A DNA stretch of 40,694 bases from Streptococcus parasanguinis (GCF_018499505.1 NZ_JAHDAC010000011.1:1-40694); one strand, 5' to 3'. Counted from the stretch's first letter, positions 17,698 to 27,936 are shown. Numbers and translations: made by a program. Notes: a model not told the origin generated them from the sequence alone.

Positions 17698-18423
17698 ATG
17701 AAAAACAAAAAAATCATTTCCCTAGCAGCCCTAGCCCTTACAGCTAGTCTTTTCCTAGGAGCTTGTGGCGGGAATAAAGAAGAAAAAACTTCAGAAGCAA
17801 GTAGTTCAAAGACCAGTCTGGTTAAACAAACAAGCTCTTCTTCTAAGAAAAAAGTGATCACTAGTAAAGATCCGATTGCCTCTTCATCCTCTGATAGCAA
17901 ATCAGAAGAAAGTCATACCGTTGGTAGCAAAAATAACCAAGCTGCAGCTAGTCAAACACCTGCTCCAGCTAAAGAAGCGACACAAGCAGCACCCGTAACA
18001 AAAGAAACAAAAGAAGTAGCCACTCCAGCAACACCAGCGAAAGCAAAATTGCCAAGTCTAGAAGACGGTCATGCCCATGCTAAGAAGCAAGCTTCTGCTA
18101 CGGAGAATGCTCAATACAAGGGAGTCTATTCTGTAGCAGCAGGAGATTTCTCCGCAGCAGCTGGGAATTGGTCTGACAAACGCGACACTGGAGTCACTAT
18201 TGGCCAAGGTGGTCAAGTGACCATCCAACTTCCTGGGGGCCAACCCGTAGCCTATGGTATCAGTGCTTATAACTATACCTTGGATGATGGTCATTACCAT
18301 GCTAATCTCTCAGCAGGCGATGGGTCTGCAGCGAGTCTAGATATCGTAGTTGGAAAAGATGGCTCTGTATCTAGTGTGACGGTTCTGAAAGACGGTGTCA
18401 GCCACTCCCTCACTCGTGAATAA
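17698..18423 (+). CDS. Lipoprotein with low-complexity linker and conserved C-terminal domain
   Basis: A 241-residue lipoprotein: signal MKNKKIISLAALALTASL, lipobox LGA-C (Cys23), then a Ser/Lys- and Ala/Pro/Thr-rich linker to about residue 115. A compact Gly-rich C-terminal domain (about 135-241) contains YKGVYSVAAGDFSAAAGNW and DGHYHANLSAGDG. I do not recognise the domain. Its His residues (GHAHA, GHYH) could bind metal, but nothing proves it. The ATG at 17698 is chosen for the signal peptide and AAGAGG upstream. A VicR-like box over the promoter suggests a link to cell-wall homeostasis. Its own strong terminator follows. Confidence 0.8.
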   Translation: MKNKKIISLAALALTASLFLGACGGNKEEKTSEASSSKTSLVKQTSSSSKKKVITSKDPIASSSSDSKSEESHTVGSKNNQAAASQTPAPAKEATQAAPVTKETKEVATPATPAKAKLPSLEDGHAHAKKQASATENAQYKGVYSVAAGDFSAAAGNWSDKRDTGVTIGQGGQVTIQLPGGQPVAYGISAYNYTLDDGHYHANLSAGDGSAASLDIVVGKDGSVSSVTVLKDGVSHSLTRE

Positions 18424-18430
18424 GATTCGA

Positions 18431-18472
18431 AAGATCTGAAAGGAGAAGCTTCTCTTTTCAGATCTTTTTTTG
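18431..18472 (+). terminator. Terminator of the lipoprotein gene
   Basis: AAGATCTGAAA and TTTCAGATCTT arms with an inner GAGAAGCTTCTC palindrome, followed by seven T. Confidence 0.95.
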
Positions 18473-18503
18473 TTGATTTGAATAAAAATATATTTTTTAT
18501 AAA

Positions 18504-18537
18504 AAACTATTGACAGATAGAAAATATAGTTTATAAT
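18504..18537 (+). promoter_or_regulatory. Promoter of the NAD-salvage operon with inverted repeat
   Basis: TTGACA (18510-18515), 16 nt, TATAAT (18532-18537). AAACTAT (18504-18510) and ATAGTTT (18526-18532) form a 7-bp inverted repeat spanning the promoter. A second GAAAATCTA-TTTATAA half-copy lies about 30 bp downstream. This may be an operator for the operon's own NrtR-like regulator; unproven. Confidence 0.6.
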
Positions 18538-18586
18538 AAAAACATAAAGAAAATCTATTTATAAAAAATTATAAAAAGGAGTTCAT

Positions 18587-19648
18587 ATGAAAAAAGAAAG
18601 AATTGCCCTGGTTTTTGGAACCTTTGCGCCCCTTCATCAAGGGCATATTGACCTAATCCAGCGGGCCAAGCGTCAGTGTGATCGCGTTCGTGTCATCGTT
18701 TCTGGTTATGAAGGGGACCGTGGTGAAGAAGTGGGATTGACCTTACAAAAACGCTTCCGTTATATCCGCGAAGCCTTCTCAAATGATGAGTTGACTCAAG
18801 TCTATAAGTTAGATGAGACAGAACTTCCTCGTTATCCCTTGGGCTGGGAACCTTGGTTACAAACAGCCCTAGACACCATCCAGTATCAAACAGACACAGA
18901 AGAGTTGATCTTTTATGTAGGGGAGAAAGCCTATAAGGAAGAGTTGGAAGCTAGAGGGTTTGAAGTTCACTTAGAAGAGCGTCGCTTCGGGATCTCTGCT
19001 ACCATGATCCGGGAAAATCCAAGCAAATACTGGAAATACATCGCCCAGCCCTTCCGTCGCCAGTTCACGAAAAAAGTCTTGATCATGGGGAGCGCCAGCA
19101 ACGGGAAAACGACCCTTGCAAAGGACTTGGCTCGCTTTTACGATGCACCTGTTAGTCTTGAGTATGCCCGTGAATACCAGATCAAGAACAATGTGCGGGA
19201 TGATGAACTCACACCAAAAGATTACTATTACCTACTCTTAGGACAGTATGATCAAACCTCCAAGCTCATCGATAGTAGTGCCAATCGAGGCCTTGTCATC
19301 GCAGATACCAATTCCCTGGTAACCAAGGGTTATTACGACTACTACATGGAGGTCGAAGGTCAGGATACCAGCATGACCGATACCTTCGACAACCTCTTTG
19401 TCAGTATTCTGTCCAAAGAAAAATGGGATTTGATCCTCTTTGTACAGCCGATCGGCTCTTATGTCAATGATGGTTTCCGAGATATGACCATGGCTGATGA
19501 AGAGATCCGCACCAGCTTTTCAAATTACCTGGACCAATTGCGCCAGCAATACCTAGGAAACATTCCGACTACTTTCCTCACATCAGACTACCTCGGCAAC
19601 TACGAAGAAGCCAAGAAGGTGATCGATGCTATCTACCAAGCCGACTAA
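18587..19648 (+). CDS. nadR: NadR: NMN adenylyltransferase / ribosylnicotinamide kinase
   Basis: A bifunctional enzyme converting nicotinamide riboside to NMN and on to NAD. The 353-residue product has an N-terminal nucleotidyltransferase domain with GTFAPLHQGHIDLI (residues 11-24, HxGH) and FGISATMIREN (ISxTxxR motif). A C-terminal kinase domain has P-loop GSASNGKTT at 168-176. The N-terminal helix-turn-helix of enterobacterial NadR is absent, so this form is enzymatic only. It is followed 10 bases later by pnuC, the matching riboside permease, and then by a Nudix/wHTH protein, giving an uptake-kinase-regulator operon. AAAAGGAG sets the start. Confidence 0.95.
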   Translation: MKKERIALVFGTFAPLHQGHIDLIQRAKRQCDRVRVIVSGYEGDRGEEVGLTLQKRFRYIREAFSNDELTQVYKLDETELPRYPLGWEPWLQTALDTIQYQTDTEELIFYVGEKAYKEELEARGFEVHLEERRFGISATMIRENPSKYWKYIAQPFRRQFTKKVLIMGSASNGKTTLAKDLARFYDAPVSLEYAREYQIKNNVRDDELTPKDYYYLLLGQYDQTSKLIDSSANRGLVIADTNSLVTKGYYDYYMEVEGQDTSMTDTFDNLFVSILSKEKWDLILFVQPIGSYVNDGFRDMTMADEEIRTSFSNYLDQLRQQYLGNIPTTFLTSDYLGNYEEAKKVIDAIYQAD

Positions 19649-19658
19649 GGAGCAGCTT

Positions 19659-20441
19659 ATGAAAAACCTATCTGAAAAATTCACAACTTTTAGCCAAGAC
19701 TTTAAAAATGTTCACCAAGAAGCGAAAAAGCAAGGCTTTGTCAATATTATGAAACTCCTATGGAAGGACCTTTTTGTAGGACGCACAGCCTTTCAATGGA
19801 TCTATCTCCTGCTTCTTTCCAGCGTTCCCTTCTTCTTAGAATGGACCAATCGGACAGGACAGCATGATTGGCTGGGACTGTTTGCCTCTTGGACAGGCAT
19901 TGTCTGTGTTATCCTGGTTGCCGAAGGGCGTGCTAGTAACTACCTATTTGGAGCAGTGAATTCTGCTATCTACCTCGTTTTAGCCCTCAATAAAAATTTC
20001 TACGGAGAAGTTCTGACAACTCTTTATTTCTTCATCATGCAACCAATCGGCCTTTATGTTTGGCTCTCTAATCGGATCAATGATCAAGGTAAGGTCGAAG
20101 AATCTCACTTTGAAGCCAAGAAATTGAACTTAATTGAGTGGATGCGCTACTTGGCCTTGTGTGCTGTGATTTGGATTGGTATGGGCTTTGCGTATCAGAG
20201 CATCCATAGCGCTCGCCCTTTCCGTGATAGTATCACCGATGCGACCAACGGGGTCGGCCAGCTCCTAATGACCCGCCTTTACCGGGAACAATGGATCTTC
20301 TGGATTGCGACCAATGTCTTTAGTATCTATCTCTGGTGGGATCAGAGTCTTCACATTCAAGGGATGTACTGGGTTTACACCCTCAATAGTTTAGTGGGCT
20401 GGTACCAATGGACCAAAGCCCTCAAGAAGGAGGTGGTTTAG
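19659..20441 (+). CDS. pnuC: Nicotinamide riboside transporter PnuC
   Basis: A 260-residue membrane protein with about seven hydrophobic segments, facilitating nicotinamide riboside uptake, trapped by NadR phosphorylation. The PnuC core is visible: VAEGRASNYLFGAVNSAIYLVLALNKNFYGEVLTTLYFF and the tryptophan-rich C-terminal WWDQSLHIQGMYWVYTLNSLVGW. The ATG at 19659 is preferred over one at 19626 inside nadR, because TAAGGAG lies at proper spacing. The next gene begins at the base after the stop, so translation is coupled. Confidence 0.95.
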   Translation: MKNLSEKFTTFSQDFKNVHQEAKKQGFVNIMKLLWKDLFVGRTAFQWIYLLLLSSVPFFLEWTNRTGQHDWLGLFASWTGIVCVILVAEGRASNYLFGAVNSAIYLVLALNKNFYGEVLTTLYFFIMQPIGLYVWLSNRINDQGKVEESHFEAKKLNLIEWMRYLALCAVIWIGMGFAYQSIHSARPFRDSITDATNGVGQLLMTRLYREQWIFWIATNVFSIYLWWDQSLHIQGMYWVYTLNSLVGWYQWTKALKKEVV

Positions 20442-21218
20442 ATGGCAAGTCTCTCGATTCCAGCAGGAATGACGGAGAAAGAGTATTTTGAGACGGTCGC
20501 TAGTGAAGCGGACTTTCTCAAGTGGTACAAGGAGCAAGACCTGCCGACTTATGAAACTCCAAGTGTCACAGCGGACATGGTAGCTTACTGTTTTGTTGAA
20601 GGCAAGCTCAAGCTTTTAGCTATTCGCCGCAAGGCCCACCCTTATCAACACCGCCTAGCCTTAGTTGGGGGCTTTGTGAACAAGGATGAAGATGCGACTC
20701 ATGCTTGTATCCGAGAAGTCAAAGAAGAAGTTGGGCTCGATCTGCCAGTGAATAAGGTGGAGCAGCTCATGACAGTTTCTACCCCTGGGCGGGACCCCAG
20801 AGGCTGGGTCATTACCATCGCCCATCTGGTCTATCTGCCAGCAAAAGCAGTAGAGTTAGCCCATGCAGGTGACGATGCCAAGGAAGTCGTTTTTCTCGAT
20901 GTCGATTTCAAAAAGTCCCAGTGTTTGCTCGATGGAGAACCCTTAGCTGCTTCTGATTTTGCCTTTGACCACTACCAGATTATTCAAGAATCGATCAAGC
21001 GGATTCAGGGGCGTCTGGACTGGAATCCAACCTTCCTCTATCTGTTAGAGGAGCCTTTCACCGTTTATGAAGCAACCGAGTTGGTCAATCTGATCAATCC
21101 TGGACGTCCCATCGTTAGCAATAACTTCCTCGTAAAATTCGGAGAATTCGTAGAAGAAGTGGGCGTCAAGCGGGTACCTAAGAAAAAACCACGCAAGACC
21201 TACCGTCTAAAACAGTAG
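20442..21218 (+). CDS. NrtR-like Nudix/winged-helix protein
   Basis: A 258-residue protein with an N-terminal Nudix fold and an apparently complete Nudix box (GGFVNKDEDATHACIREVKEEVGL, about residues 84-107, with the REVKEE core). A C-terminal winged-helix-like region contains PTFLYLLEEPFTVYEATELVNLI, then a Lys/Arg-rich tail KRVPKKKPRKTYRLK. The layout matches NrtR regulators, which sense ADP-ribose-type NAD metabolites and repress NAD genes. Some family members keep hydrolase activity. The intact Nudix box leaves open a pure ADP-ribose hydrolase role. Placement directly after nadR-pnuC supports NAD homeostasis. Confidence 0.8.
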   Translation: MASLSIPAGMTEKEYFETVASEADFLKWYKEQDLPTYETPSVTADMVAYCFVEGKLKLLAIRRKAHPYQHRLALVGGFVNKDEDATHACIREVKEEVGLDLPVNKVEQLMTVSTPGRDPRGWVITIAHLVYLPAKAVELAHAGDDAKEVVFLDVDFKKSQCLLDGEPLAASDFAFDHYQIIQESIKRIQGRLDWNPTFLYLLEEPFTVYEATELVNLINPGRPIVSNNFLVKFGEFVEEVGVKRVPKKKPRKTYRLKQ

Positions 21219-21240
21219 ATCGAGCGGGGTTCATTCTATC

Positions 21241-21276
21241 AGCCCTCCTTTACTTTTAGTAACGGAAGGGCTTTTT
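21241..21276 (+). terminator. Terminator of the NAD-salvage operon
   Basis: AGCCCT and AGGGCT arms with inner TTTAC/GTAA pairing, followed by five T. Confidence 0.82.
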
Positions 21277-21307
21277 CTGATTTTTCCTGCTCCACTTGTG
21301 TGCAAAG

Positions 21308-21316
21308 TGGTATAAT
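21308..21316 (+). promoter_or_regulatory. Extended -10 promoter of the DUF1275 gene
   Basis: TGGTATAAT, a perfect TGn extended -10 with no good -35. Start expected near 21323. Confidence 0.6.
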
Positions 21317-21347
21317 AAACATAATTGAGATCAAAAGAGACAAGACT

Positions 21348-22034
21348 ATGGAAGAAAAAATAATTTTACCACAAAATACACGACTGATGGGAGCTCTGCT
21401 TGGTTTTATCGGAGGGGGCCTTGATGTTTTTTGCCACATGCATTACCGGAGTTTGGTCGCGACTCAAACTGGGAACCTCCTGCTTCTCATCGCTGATTGG
21501 CACGATCCCCGTGTCGAAAATACCATCATGCGTTTTTCATCTATTTTATTTTTCTCGATCGGCTTTTTGGTTGCCCTCCATATCAAAGAGTATCGCAAGA
21601 CAGCCTTTTGGCGGACCAAGATGTTGATTCCTTTGTTTGTGGTGACACTCCTGATTCCCTTGGTGTCTGTCATACCACCTGTAGAAGTTCCCTTTATTGC
21701 TTTTGGGACAGGAATGATGATGTTGACCTTTACAGGGAGCCTCATTGAAAACCACCCTTATGTGATCTTTATGACTTCCGGCAATTACCGCAAGATGCTG
21801 ACGGCCTTGTACCGAATCACTCGAGGAAAGGGAGATTTGGACGAGTATCGGCGTCAGGCCATGAATTACGGGATTGTTGTTGGAAGCTTTGTTGCAGGAG
21901 CTATTAGCGTAGCCATCCTCATGCATTTCATTCACCAATGGGCCATCTGGCTGATCACAGTGAACCTCTTTTTGATCATGACCTACTACACCGCCAGAGT
22001 TAAACAACTCGGCCTGCAAACAGACAATCTATAA
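21348..22034 (+). CDS. DUF1275 (YoaK-family) membrane protein
   Basis: A 228-residue protein with about six hydrophobic segments. The family signature is at the N-terminus: FIGGGLDVFCHMHYRSLVATQTGNLLLL (about residues 19-46). The function of the family is not established. The ATG at 21348 is taken over 21300 because the promoter -10 lies between them. The ribosome binding site is weak (AAGAGA). The gene is monocistronic and ends in a 175-bp terminator-like repeat shared with the convergent dusB. Confidence 0.85.
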   Translation: MEEKIILPQNTRLMGALLGFIGGGLDVFCHMHYRSLVATQTGNLLLLIADWHDPRVENTIMRFSSILFFSIGFLVALHIKEYRKTAFWRTKMLIPLFVVTLLIPLVSVIPPVEVPFIAFGTGMMMLTFTGSLIENHPYVIFMTSGNYRKMLTALYRITRGKGDLDEYRRQAMNYGIVVGSFVAGAISVAILMHFIHQWAIWLITVNLFLIMTYYTARVKQLGLQTDNL

Positions 22035-22038
22035 AAAC

Positions 22039-22213
22039 GAGGCTGGGAAAAAAATCCTAGCCTCTCAATTATTTTTGGATTGTCGAGCAAGACGCAGTGG
22101 TTGAGTGGGCTCTACTAGGCTGATTTCATCAGCTTTTACAGCCCTACTCAACTGTGCGGAGGTGGGACGACGAAATCGAATTCTAACGAATTACCGATTT
22201 CTGTCCCACTCTC
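22039..22213 (+). repeat. 175-bp dispersed MITE-like element, copy 3 (forward)
   Basis: GAGGCTGGGAA at 22039 and GTCCCACTCTC ending 22213. It starts five bases after the DUF1275 stop and ends 15 bases before the dusB stop, so it sits exactly between convergent genes and would terminate both. Confidence 0.9.
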
Positions 22214-22227
22214 TGCTTTTTGTGTTT

Positions 22228-23205
22228 CTATGCTTTTAATTGTAAGAGTTCTTCAATCTCTGCTAGGGTGCTAGCTTGGGAGATGGCGCCGCGTAGTTTG
22301 GCTGCACCTGAGGTACCACGGAGGTAGTGAGGGGCGAGACCACGGAATTCACGAACGGCAATGTGCTCACCTTTGAGATTGATCAAGCGTTTCAAGTGTT
22401 CGTAAGCGATCTTCATCTTGTCTTCAAAGGTCAAATCAGGCAGGATTTCACCTGTTTCAAAGTAGTGGTTGATTTGGTTGAAGAGATAAGGATTGCCCAT
22501 AGCAGCGCGACCGATCATGACCGCATCAGCACCGACTTCTTCAATTCGTTGTTTGGCATCTTGAACTGTACGGATATCTCCGTTTGCGATAAATGGAATC
22601 TTGGTCAGAGCTTGTGCAACCTTGTGAAGGGTCTCAAGGTCCGCATGACCCGTATACATTTGCTCCCGAGTTCGTCCATGCATAGCAAGGGCAGAGACAC
22701 CTGCGGCTTCAGCAGCGAGGGCGTTCTCAACTGCTAGGGAAGGATCCGACCAACCCGTCCGCATTTTAACAGTGAGGGGGATATCAAGGACGGATTGAAC
22801 CTTATTGATGATGGAGTAGATCTTGTCTGGGTCCTTGAGCCACATCGCACCAGCCTCGTTCTTGACGATTTTATTCACCGGGCAACCCATGTTGATATCC
22901 ACGATATCGGTCTTGGTATTTTCTTGGATAAATTCAGCTGCGCGTGCGAGGCTATCTTCGTCACTTCCAAAGAGTTGGATCGATACAGGATTTTCTCCTT
23001 CATCGATATGGAGCATGTGAAGCGTCTTTTCATTGTTGTACTGGATTCCCTTGTCAGAGACCATTTCCATCACAACGAGCCCTGCCCCCAGTTCTTTGGC
23101 AATGGTCCGGAAAGCCGAGTTGGTTACTCCGGCCATTGGGGCTAGGACGGTACGGTTAGGGATTTCGACATCCCCGATCATAAATGGCGTATTAAGATTT
23201 GTCAC
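22228..23205 (-). CDS. dusB: tRNA-dihydrouridine synthase DusB
   Basis: An FMN enzyme reducing uridines in the tRNA D-loop. The 325-residue TIM-barrel protein begins (V)[28 protein letters not shown] and contains [18 protein letters not shown] with the catalytic Cys. The conserved NGDI and GRAAMGNP phosphate-binding segments follow. A GTG at 23205 is the likely start: GGAGG lies eight bases upstream, and it removes a 28-residue extension that would lie wholly within hslO. The start therefore overlaps the hslO end by 14 nt, indicating translational coupling. Confidence 0.95.
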   Translation of the reverse strand: MTNLNTPFMIGDVEIPNRTVLAPMAGVTNSAFRTIAKELGAGLVVMEMVSDKGIQYNNEKTLHMLHIDEGENPVSIQLFGSDEDSLARAAEFIQENTKTDIVDINMGCPVNKIVKNEAGAMWLKDPDKIYSIINKVQSVLDIPLTVKMRTGWSDPSLAVENALAAEAAGVSALAMHGRTREQMYTGHADLETLHKVAQALTKIPFIANGDIRTVQDAKQRIEEVGADAVMIGRAAMGNPYLFNQINHYFETGEILPDLTFEDKMKIAYEHLKRLINLKGEHIAVREFRGLAPHYLRGTSGAAKLRGAISQASTLAEIEELLQLKA

Positions 23206-24064
23206 GAATGAGTTCCTCCAAGTCATTTTCGTCAAAGTGGTAGTGTGTTTGGCAGAATTGGCAGGTAATCTCTGCACCGTGATCTTCATCTTTCATCTCT
23301 TTTAGATCACTAGCTGGCAGACTTGCCAAAGCGTTCAAGAAACGCTCACGGCTGCAGTCGCACTGGAAGCGAAGTTCTTCTTCAGAAAGGCGTTTGAAAG
23401 ATTCATCCCCATAGATAGCGGTAAGAAGAGCTTCAATATGGTCTTCAGATTCCAAAAGTGTGGAGATGGCAGGCATTTCTTGGATGCGTTTTTCAAAGCG
23501 CGCGATTTCTTCTTCCTTGGCATTTGGTAAGACCTGGAGCAAGAAGCCACCAGCCACTTTAACCTTGTCTTCGTCATCCAACAGAACATTGAGTCCAACT
23601 GCAGAAGGTGTTTGTTGGCTTTCCGTCAGATAAAAGGCCAGGTCTTCTCCGATTTCACCGGTCACAAGAGGGGTCATGGAGTTATAAGGATTTCCCGTAC
23701 CATAATCTGTGATAACAAGGAATTCTCCGTTTCCGACAAATGGTCCCACCAGGACTTCACCAGTTGCCGTCTTCTTGATATCCACTCCAGGATTTTGCAC
23801 GTAGCCTTTAACATTTCCTTTGGTGTCTGCCACGGTGATGATGGCACCGAGTGAGCTAGTCCCAAGGACTTTGACCGTAATTTTAGTATCTCCTTTCTCG
23901 TTTGCTGCCAAGATTTGACTGGCAATGAGGGTACGGCCAAGTGCGACCGTGGAGCTAGCTTGTGTATGATGTTTTTCTTGGGCTGTTCGTACGGTTTCTG
24001 TACTGTCTAGTACATAAGCACGAAAAGCGCCACTTTCTGAGATAGTTTTAATAATTTTGTCCAT
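23192..24064 (-). CDS. hslO: Redox-regulated chaperone Hsp33
   Basis: A holdase chaperone activated by oxidation of its zinc cysteines. The 290-residue product has the N-terminal domain ([18 protein letters not shown]...TVALGRTL) and the C-terminal zinc site with CDC (in [10 protein letters not shown]) and CQFC, the CxC + CxxC arrangement that forms the redox switch. The ATG at 24064 is used because an extended -10 lies 7 bp upstream, so the upstream ATG at 24103 precedes the promoter. dusB overlaps the 3' end. Confidence 0.96.
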   Translation of the reverse strand: MDKIIKTISESGAFRAYVLDSTETVRTAQEKHHTQASSTVALGRTLIASQILAANEKGDTKITVKVLGTSSLGAIITVADTKGNVKGYVQNPGVDIKKTATGEVLVGPFVGNGEFLVITDYGTGNPYNSMTPLVTGEIGEDLAFYLTESQQTPSAVGLNVLLDDEDKVKVAGGFLLQVLPNAKEEEIARFEKRIQEMPAISTLLESEDHIEALLTAIYGDESFKRLSEEELRFQCDCSRERFLNALASLPASDLKEMKDEDHGAEITCQFCQTHYHFDENDLEELIRDKS

Positions 24065-24071
24065 ACCTACT

Positions 24072-24080
24072 ATTTTAGCA
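24072..24080 (-). promoter_or_regulatory. hslO promoter, suggesting a leaderless transcript
   Basis: On the minus strand TGCTAAAAT (extended -10, hexamer at 24072-24077) ends 7 bases before the hslO ATG. There is no useful Shine-Dalgarno (only GTAGGT next to the ATG). The transcript would begin at or very near the A of the start codon. Confidence 0.5.
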
Positions 24081-24103
24081 CAAATCAAGCAAAGTGGGGA
24101 CAA

Positions 24104-24262
24104 GGAGAATTCCGAAAATCAGTCGTTTCAGAAGAAGGGCAAGAAGAAAAGAAAATTCCGAACGTTATTTCTAGAAAGAAGCCATTTCCAAGTAAAAGAC
24201 GAGTTTCATAGAGAAGTTGGTTTAAAAAGGAAGGAGAAAAATAAACGATAGCCGAGTGGAAC
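24104..24262. other. AT-rich, purine-rich spacer between hslO and purA
   Basis: About 160 bases with no reading frame having a credible start, no clear hairpin and no repeat that I can see. Confidence 0.5.
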
Positions 24263-24291
24263 TTGAAAAAACATCAAAAATTGCTTATAAT
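24263..24291 (+). promoter_or_regulatory. purA promoter
   Basis: TTGAAA (24263-24268), 17-nt spacer, TATAAT (24286-24291). Start expected near 24298. Confidence 0.8.
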
Positions 24292-24297
24292 AGAGTG

Positions 24298-25676
<1,379 letters not shown>

Positions 25677-25690
25677 GCAAATGAAGATAA

Positions 25691-25865
25691 GAGAGTGGGA
25701 CAGAAATCGGTCATTCGTTAGAATTCGATTTCATCGTCCCACCTCCGCACAGTTGAGTAGGGCTGTAAAAGCTGATGAAATCAGCGTAGTAGAGCCCACT
25801 CAACCACTGCGTCTTGCTCGACAATCCAAAGACAATTGAGAGGCTAGGACTTTTGTCCCAGCCTC
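25691..25865 (-). repeat. 175-bp dispersed MITE-like element, copy 4 (reverse)
   Basis: GAGAGTGGGAC at 25691. It ends GGCTAGGAC-TTTT-GTCCCAGCCTC and TTTTT, a terminator for purA. It lies only 25 bp before the next gene, whose leader may include its tail. Confidence 0.9.
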
Positions 25866-25890
25866 TTTTTGAAAGCAGAAAGAGGAAAAA

Positions 25891-26535
25891 ATGTATCAAA
25901 CGATTTTATTTGACCTAGACGGCACCTTGACCAATTCAGAACTAGGGATTACCAACTCGGTGGCCTATGCCTTAGGAAAATATGGGATTCAAGTGCCAGA
26001 CAAGAAAGCATTGAGAGTTTTCATCGGTCCGCCCTTGCAGGAGTCTTTTGAGCGCTTTTATGGATTTTCTAAGGAAGAATGTTTAAAGGCCATTGACTAC
26101 TATCATGAGTATTTTTCCGAAAAAGGCCTTTATGAAAATGAGGTCTATCTAGGCGTTCCTGACTTGCTGGCTTCTCTCAAGCAGGCTGGCAAACAGTTGA
26201 TTGTAGCTACGTCAAAGCCTGAAGAATTTTCCATTCAAATTCTCAAACACTTTGGTTTGTATGATTATTTTGACTTTGTCGCTGGTGCGACCATGGATAG
26301 AAAACGTAGTAAAAAAAGCGATGTTATCCAGTATGCCTTGGAGCAAAATGGGATTACAGATTTGGCGCATACCATCATGATTGGAGACAGGGAGCACGAT
26401 GTGCTTGGCGCTCAAGCGCAAAAGCTTGATTCTATCGGTGTCCTTTATGGCTTTGGAAGCAGGGAAGAATTGGAAGAAGCCGGCGCCACCTATATTGCTC
26501 AAGAAGTTGGCGAAATTGCAGCTTTTATAGGATAA
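25891..26535 (+). CDS. HAD-superfamily phosphatase (Gph/PGP-like)
   Basis: A 214-residue class-IA HAD hydrolase. Motif I is FDLDGTLT (residues 7-14, nucleophile Asp8), motif II VATSKP (about 107-112), motif III a Lys in the KRSKKSDV region, and motif IV GDREHDVLGA (about 167-176). The helical cap lies between motifs I and II. The family includes phosphoglycolate and nucleotide phosphatases; the substrate here cannot be told. AGAGGAAAA sets the start. It sits between the purA terminator and the radical SAM island. Confidence 0.9.
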   Translation: MYQTILFDLDGTLTNSELGITNSVAYALGKYGIQVPDKKALRVFIGPPLQESFERFYGFSKEECLKAIDYYHEYFSEKGLYENEVYLGVPDLLASLKQAGKQLIVATSKPEEFSIQILKHFGLYDYFDFVAGATMDRKRSKKSDVIQYALEQNGITDLAHTIMIGDREHDVLGAQAQKLDSIGVLYGFGSREELEEAGATYIAQEVGEIAAFIG

Positions 26536-26552
26536 CCTTTTCTAATCTGCTG

Positions 26553-26589
26553 AATATTGCTTGATTCAATATTTCTATCGGTGTATACT
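26553..26589 (+). promoter_or_regulatory. Promoter of the radical SAM island with inverted repeat over the -35
   Basis: TTGATT (26561-26566), 17 nt, TATACT (26584-26589, preceded by TG). AATATTG (26553-26559) and CAATATT (26567-26573) form an inverted repeat with a 7-nt gap centred on the -35. This could be an operator or a small hairpin. Confidence 0.6.
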
Positions 26590-26627
26590 CACTGTAGGTT
26601 AAGTAACACAGATTAAGAGGTGATAAT

Positions 26628-27923
26628 ATGAATTTGTCACGATATATATTAAAATATAGTACTGATGATGGTACGTTGTATTTTAATACTAAAACCAATC
26701 ATTCATTTTTTCTTACGAATGAATTGAATAGAGTAGTCGACAGCAATGATGTGATTAGGAAAGAGTTTCATGCTTATCTTGATAAAAATAAATATTTAAG
26801 TGAGGGTGAGTATGAGGTCGAAAAGTATCTATCTAAAATAAGCGATACAGATGCTGAATTATTGGAACTAACAATTTTGACACATGGAGATTGTAATTTT
26901 CGGTGTAAGTATTGTTATGAAAAATTTGAAAATATTGCTATGTCAACAGAGACAGAAGATGCCATTGTCCAATTTTTGAAAGAAAAACTTCAGTCCGGGA
27001 AGTATAAGTATTTGTCAGTAGGCTGGTTTGGAGGAGAACCACTGTTGGGATATAAAACTATCAAGCGGTTGTCTCCTGTTTTTATAGATTTATGTGAGAA
27101 ATATCAGATTCATTATCAAAGTGCAATCACTACGAATGGTTATTTATTGACTAAGAATAAGTTTCGATATTTGAATGAAAAATTTAAAGTGACTAGTTAC
27201 CAGATAACTTTGGATGGAGATGAAGAAAGTCATAATAATCAGAGAGTATTGCAAAACGGTGGGTTGTCGTATAATCGTATATTCGATAATTTGAAAGCAA
27301 TGCAAGAAAGTAAATTTGATTTTATTTGTGTGATTCGCTTTAATGTAAGTAAAGATAACTATCAAAATGTTAAAGAGTTTTTAACACATGATGGTATCTA
27401 TTTCAAAGATGATTCCAGATTTAAGATTTCTTATCATAACATTGGAAATTGGGGCAAAGGAGATAGAGATATAAATTACTGCGTTACTTTACTGGATAAA
27501 GATGCAAGTTTTGAATTATCTAAGTTAGCTGTAACTTCAGGATATCATATCTCTTCCCCAGAAGTTGTAGTGAATAATAATTATACCTGCTATTCTAATC
27601 GAAAAAATCATTTTATGTTTAATGTAAGAGGAATTGTTCAATCATGTACAGTTGCTTTATATGAACCTCAAAATATTTTCGGTAACATTAATAAAGGTTT
27701 TGTGAATTACAGTAAACTGAATGATTGGGTTATTCGGCTTGATGCAAGTTGCAAAGAGTGCCCATTTGTTTTAATCTGTAAATCTGGCTATTGTCCGATG
27801 GCCAAGCGAATTACGAAGACAAATTCACGCTATCTATGTAAAAGTGTGAAGGAAAAAATTCGTAAAAATTTAGCACTTTTCGCTTTGTCAAAATCTTATA
27901 ATGACATTTTAGATGTGGACTAG
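26628..27923 (+). CDS. Radical SAM/SPASM peptide maturase
   Basis: A 431-residue radical SAM enzyme predicted to modify the small peptide encoded just downstream. The SAM cluster motif is Cys89-x3-Cys93-x2-Cys96 (GDCNFRCKYCYEKF), followed by GWFGGEPLLG. The N-terminal about 80 residues resemble a peptide-recognition (RRE-like) region, though I cannot assign it firmly. The C-terminal SPASM/auxiliary-cluster region has Cys321, Cys340, Cys375, Cys378, Cys384, Cys389 and Cys404 (CKECPFVLIC, then KSGYC). This class makes thioether or C-C crosslinks in RiPPs. AGAGGTG lies seven bases upstream. The gene is visibly AT-richer than its neighbours, suggesting transfer. Confidence 0.9.
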   Translation: MNLSRYILKYSTDDGTLYFNTKTNHSFFLTNELNRVVDSNDVIRKEFHAYLDKNKYLSEGEYEVEKYLSKISDTDAELLELTILTHGDCNFRCKYCYEKFENIAMSTETEDAIVQFLKEKLQSGKYKYLSVGWFGGEPLLGYKTIKRLSPVFIDLCEKYQIHYQSAITTNGYLLTKNKFRYLNEKFKVTSYQITLDGDEESHNNQRVLQNGGLSYNRIFDNLKAMQESKFDFICVIRFNVSKDNYQNVKEFLTHDGIYFKDDSRFKISYHNIGNWGKGDRDINYCVTLLDKDASFELSKLAVTSGYHISSPEVVVNNNYTCYSNRKNHFMFNVRGIVQSCTVALYEPQNIFGNINKGFVNYSKLNDWVIRLDASCKECPFVLICKSGYCPMAKRITKTNSRYLCKSVKEKIRKNLALFALSKSYNDILDVD

Positions 27924-27936
27924 AAAGGAAGATATC

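Noticed and set aside
23206..23289. N-terminal extension of DusB from an ATG at 23289
   Set aside because: The 28 extra residues lie inside hslO and have no family similarity; a GTG with GGAGG fits the family start.
26598..26617. TTAAG-N9-TTAAG upstream of the radical SAM gene as a CiaR box
   Set aside because: CiaR sites need N5 between half-sites and lie 10 bp before the -10; this is after the -10 with the wrong spacing.
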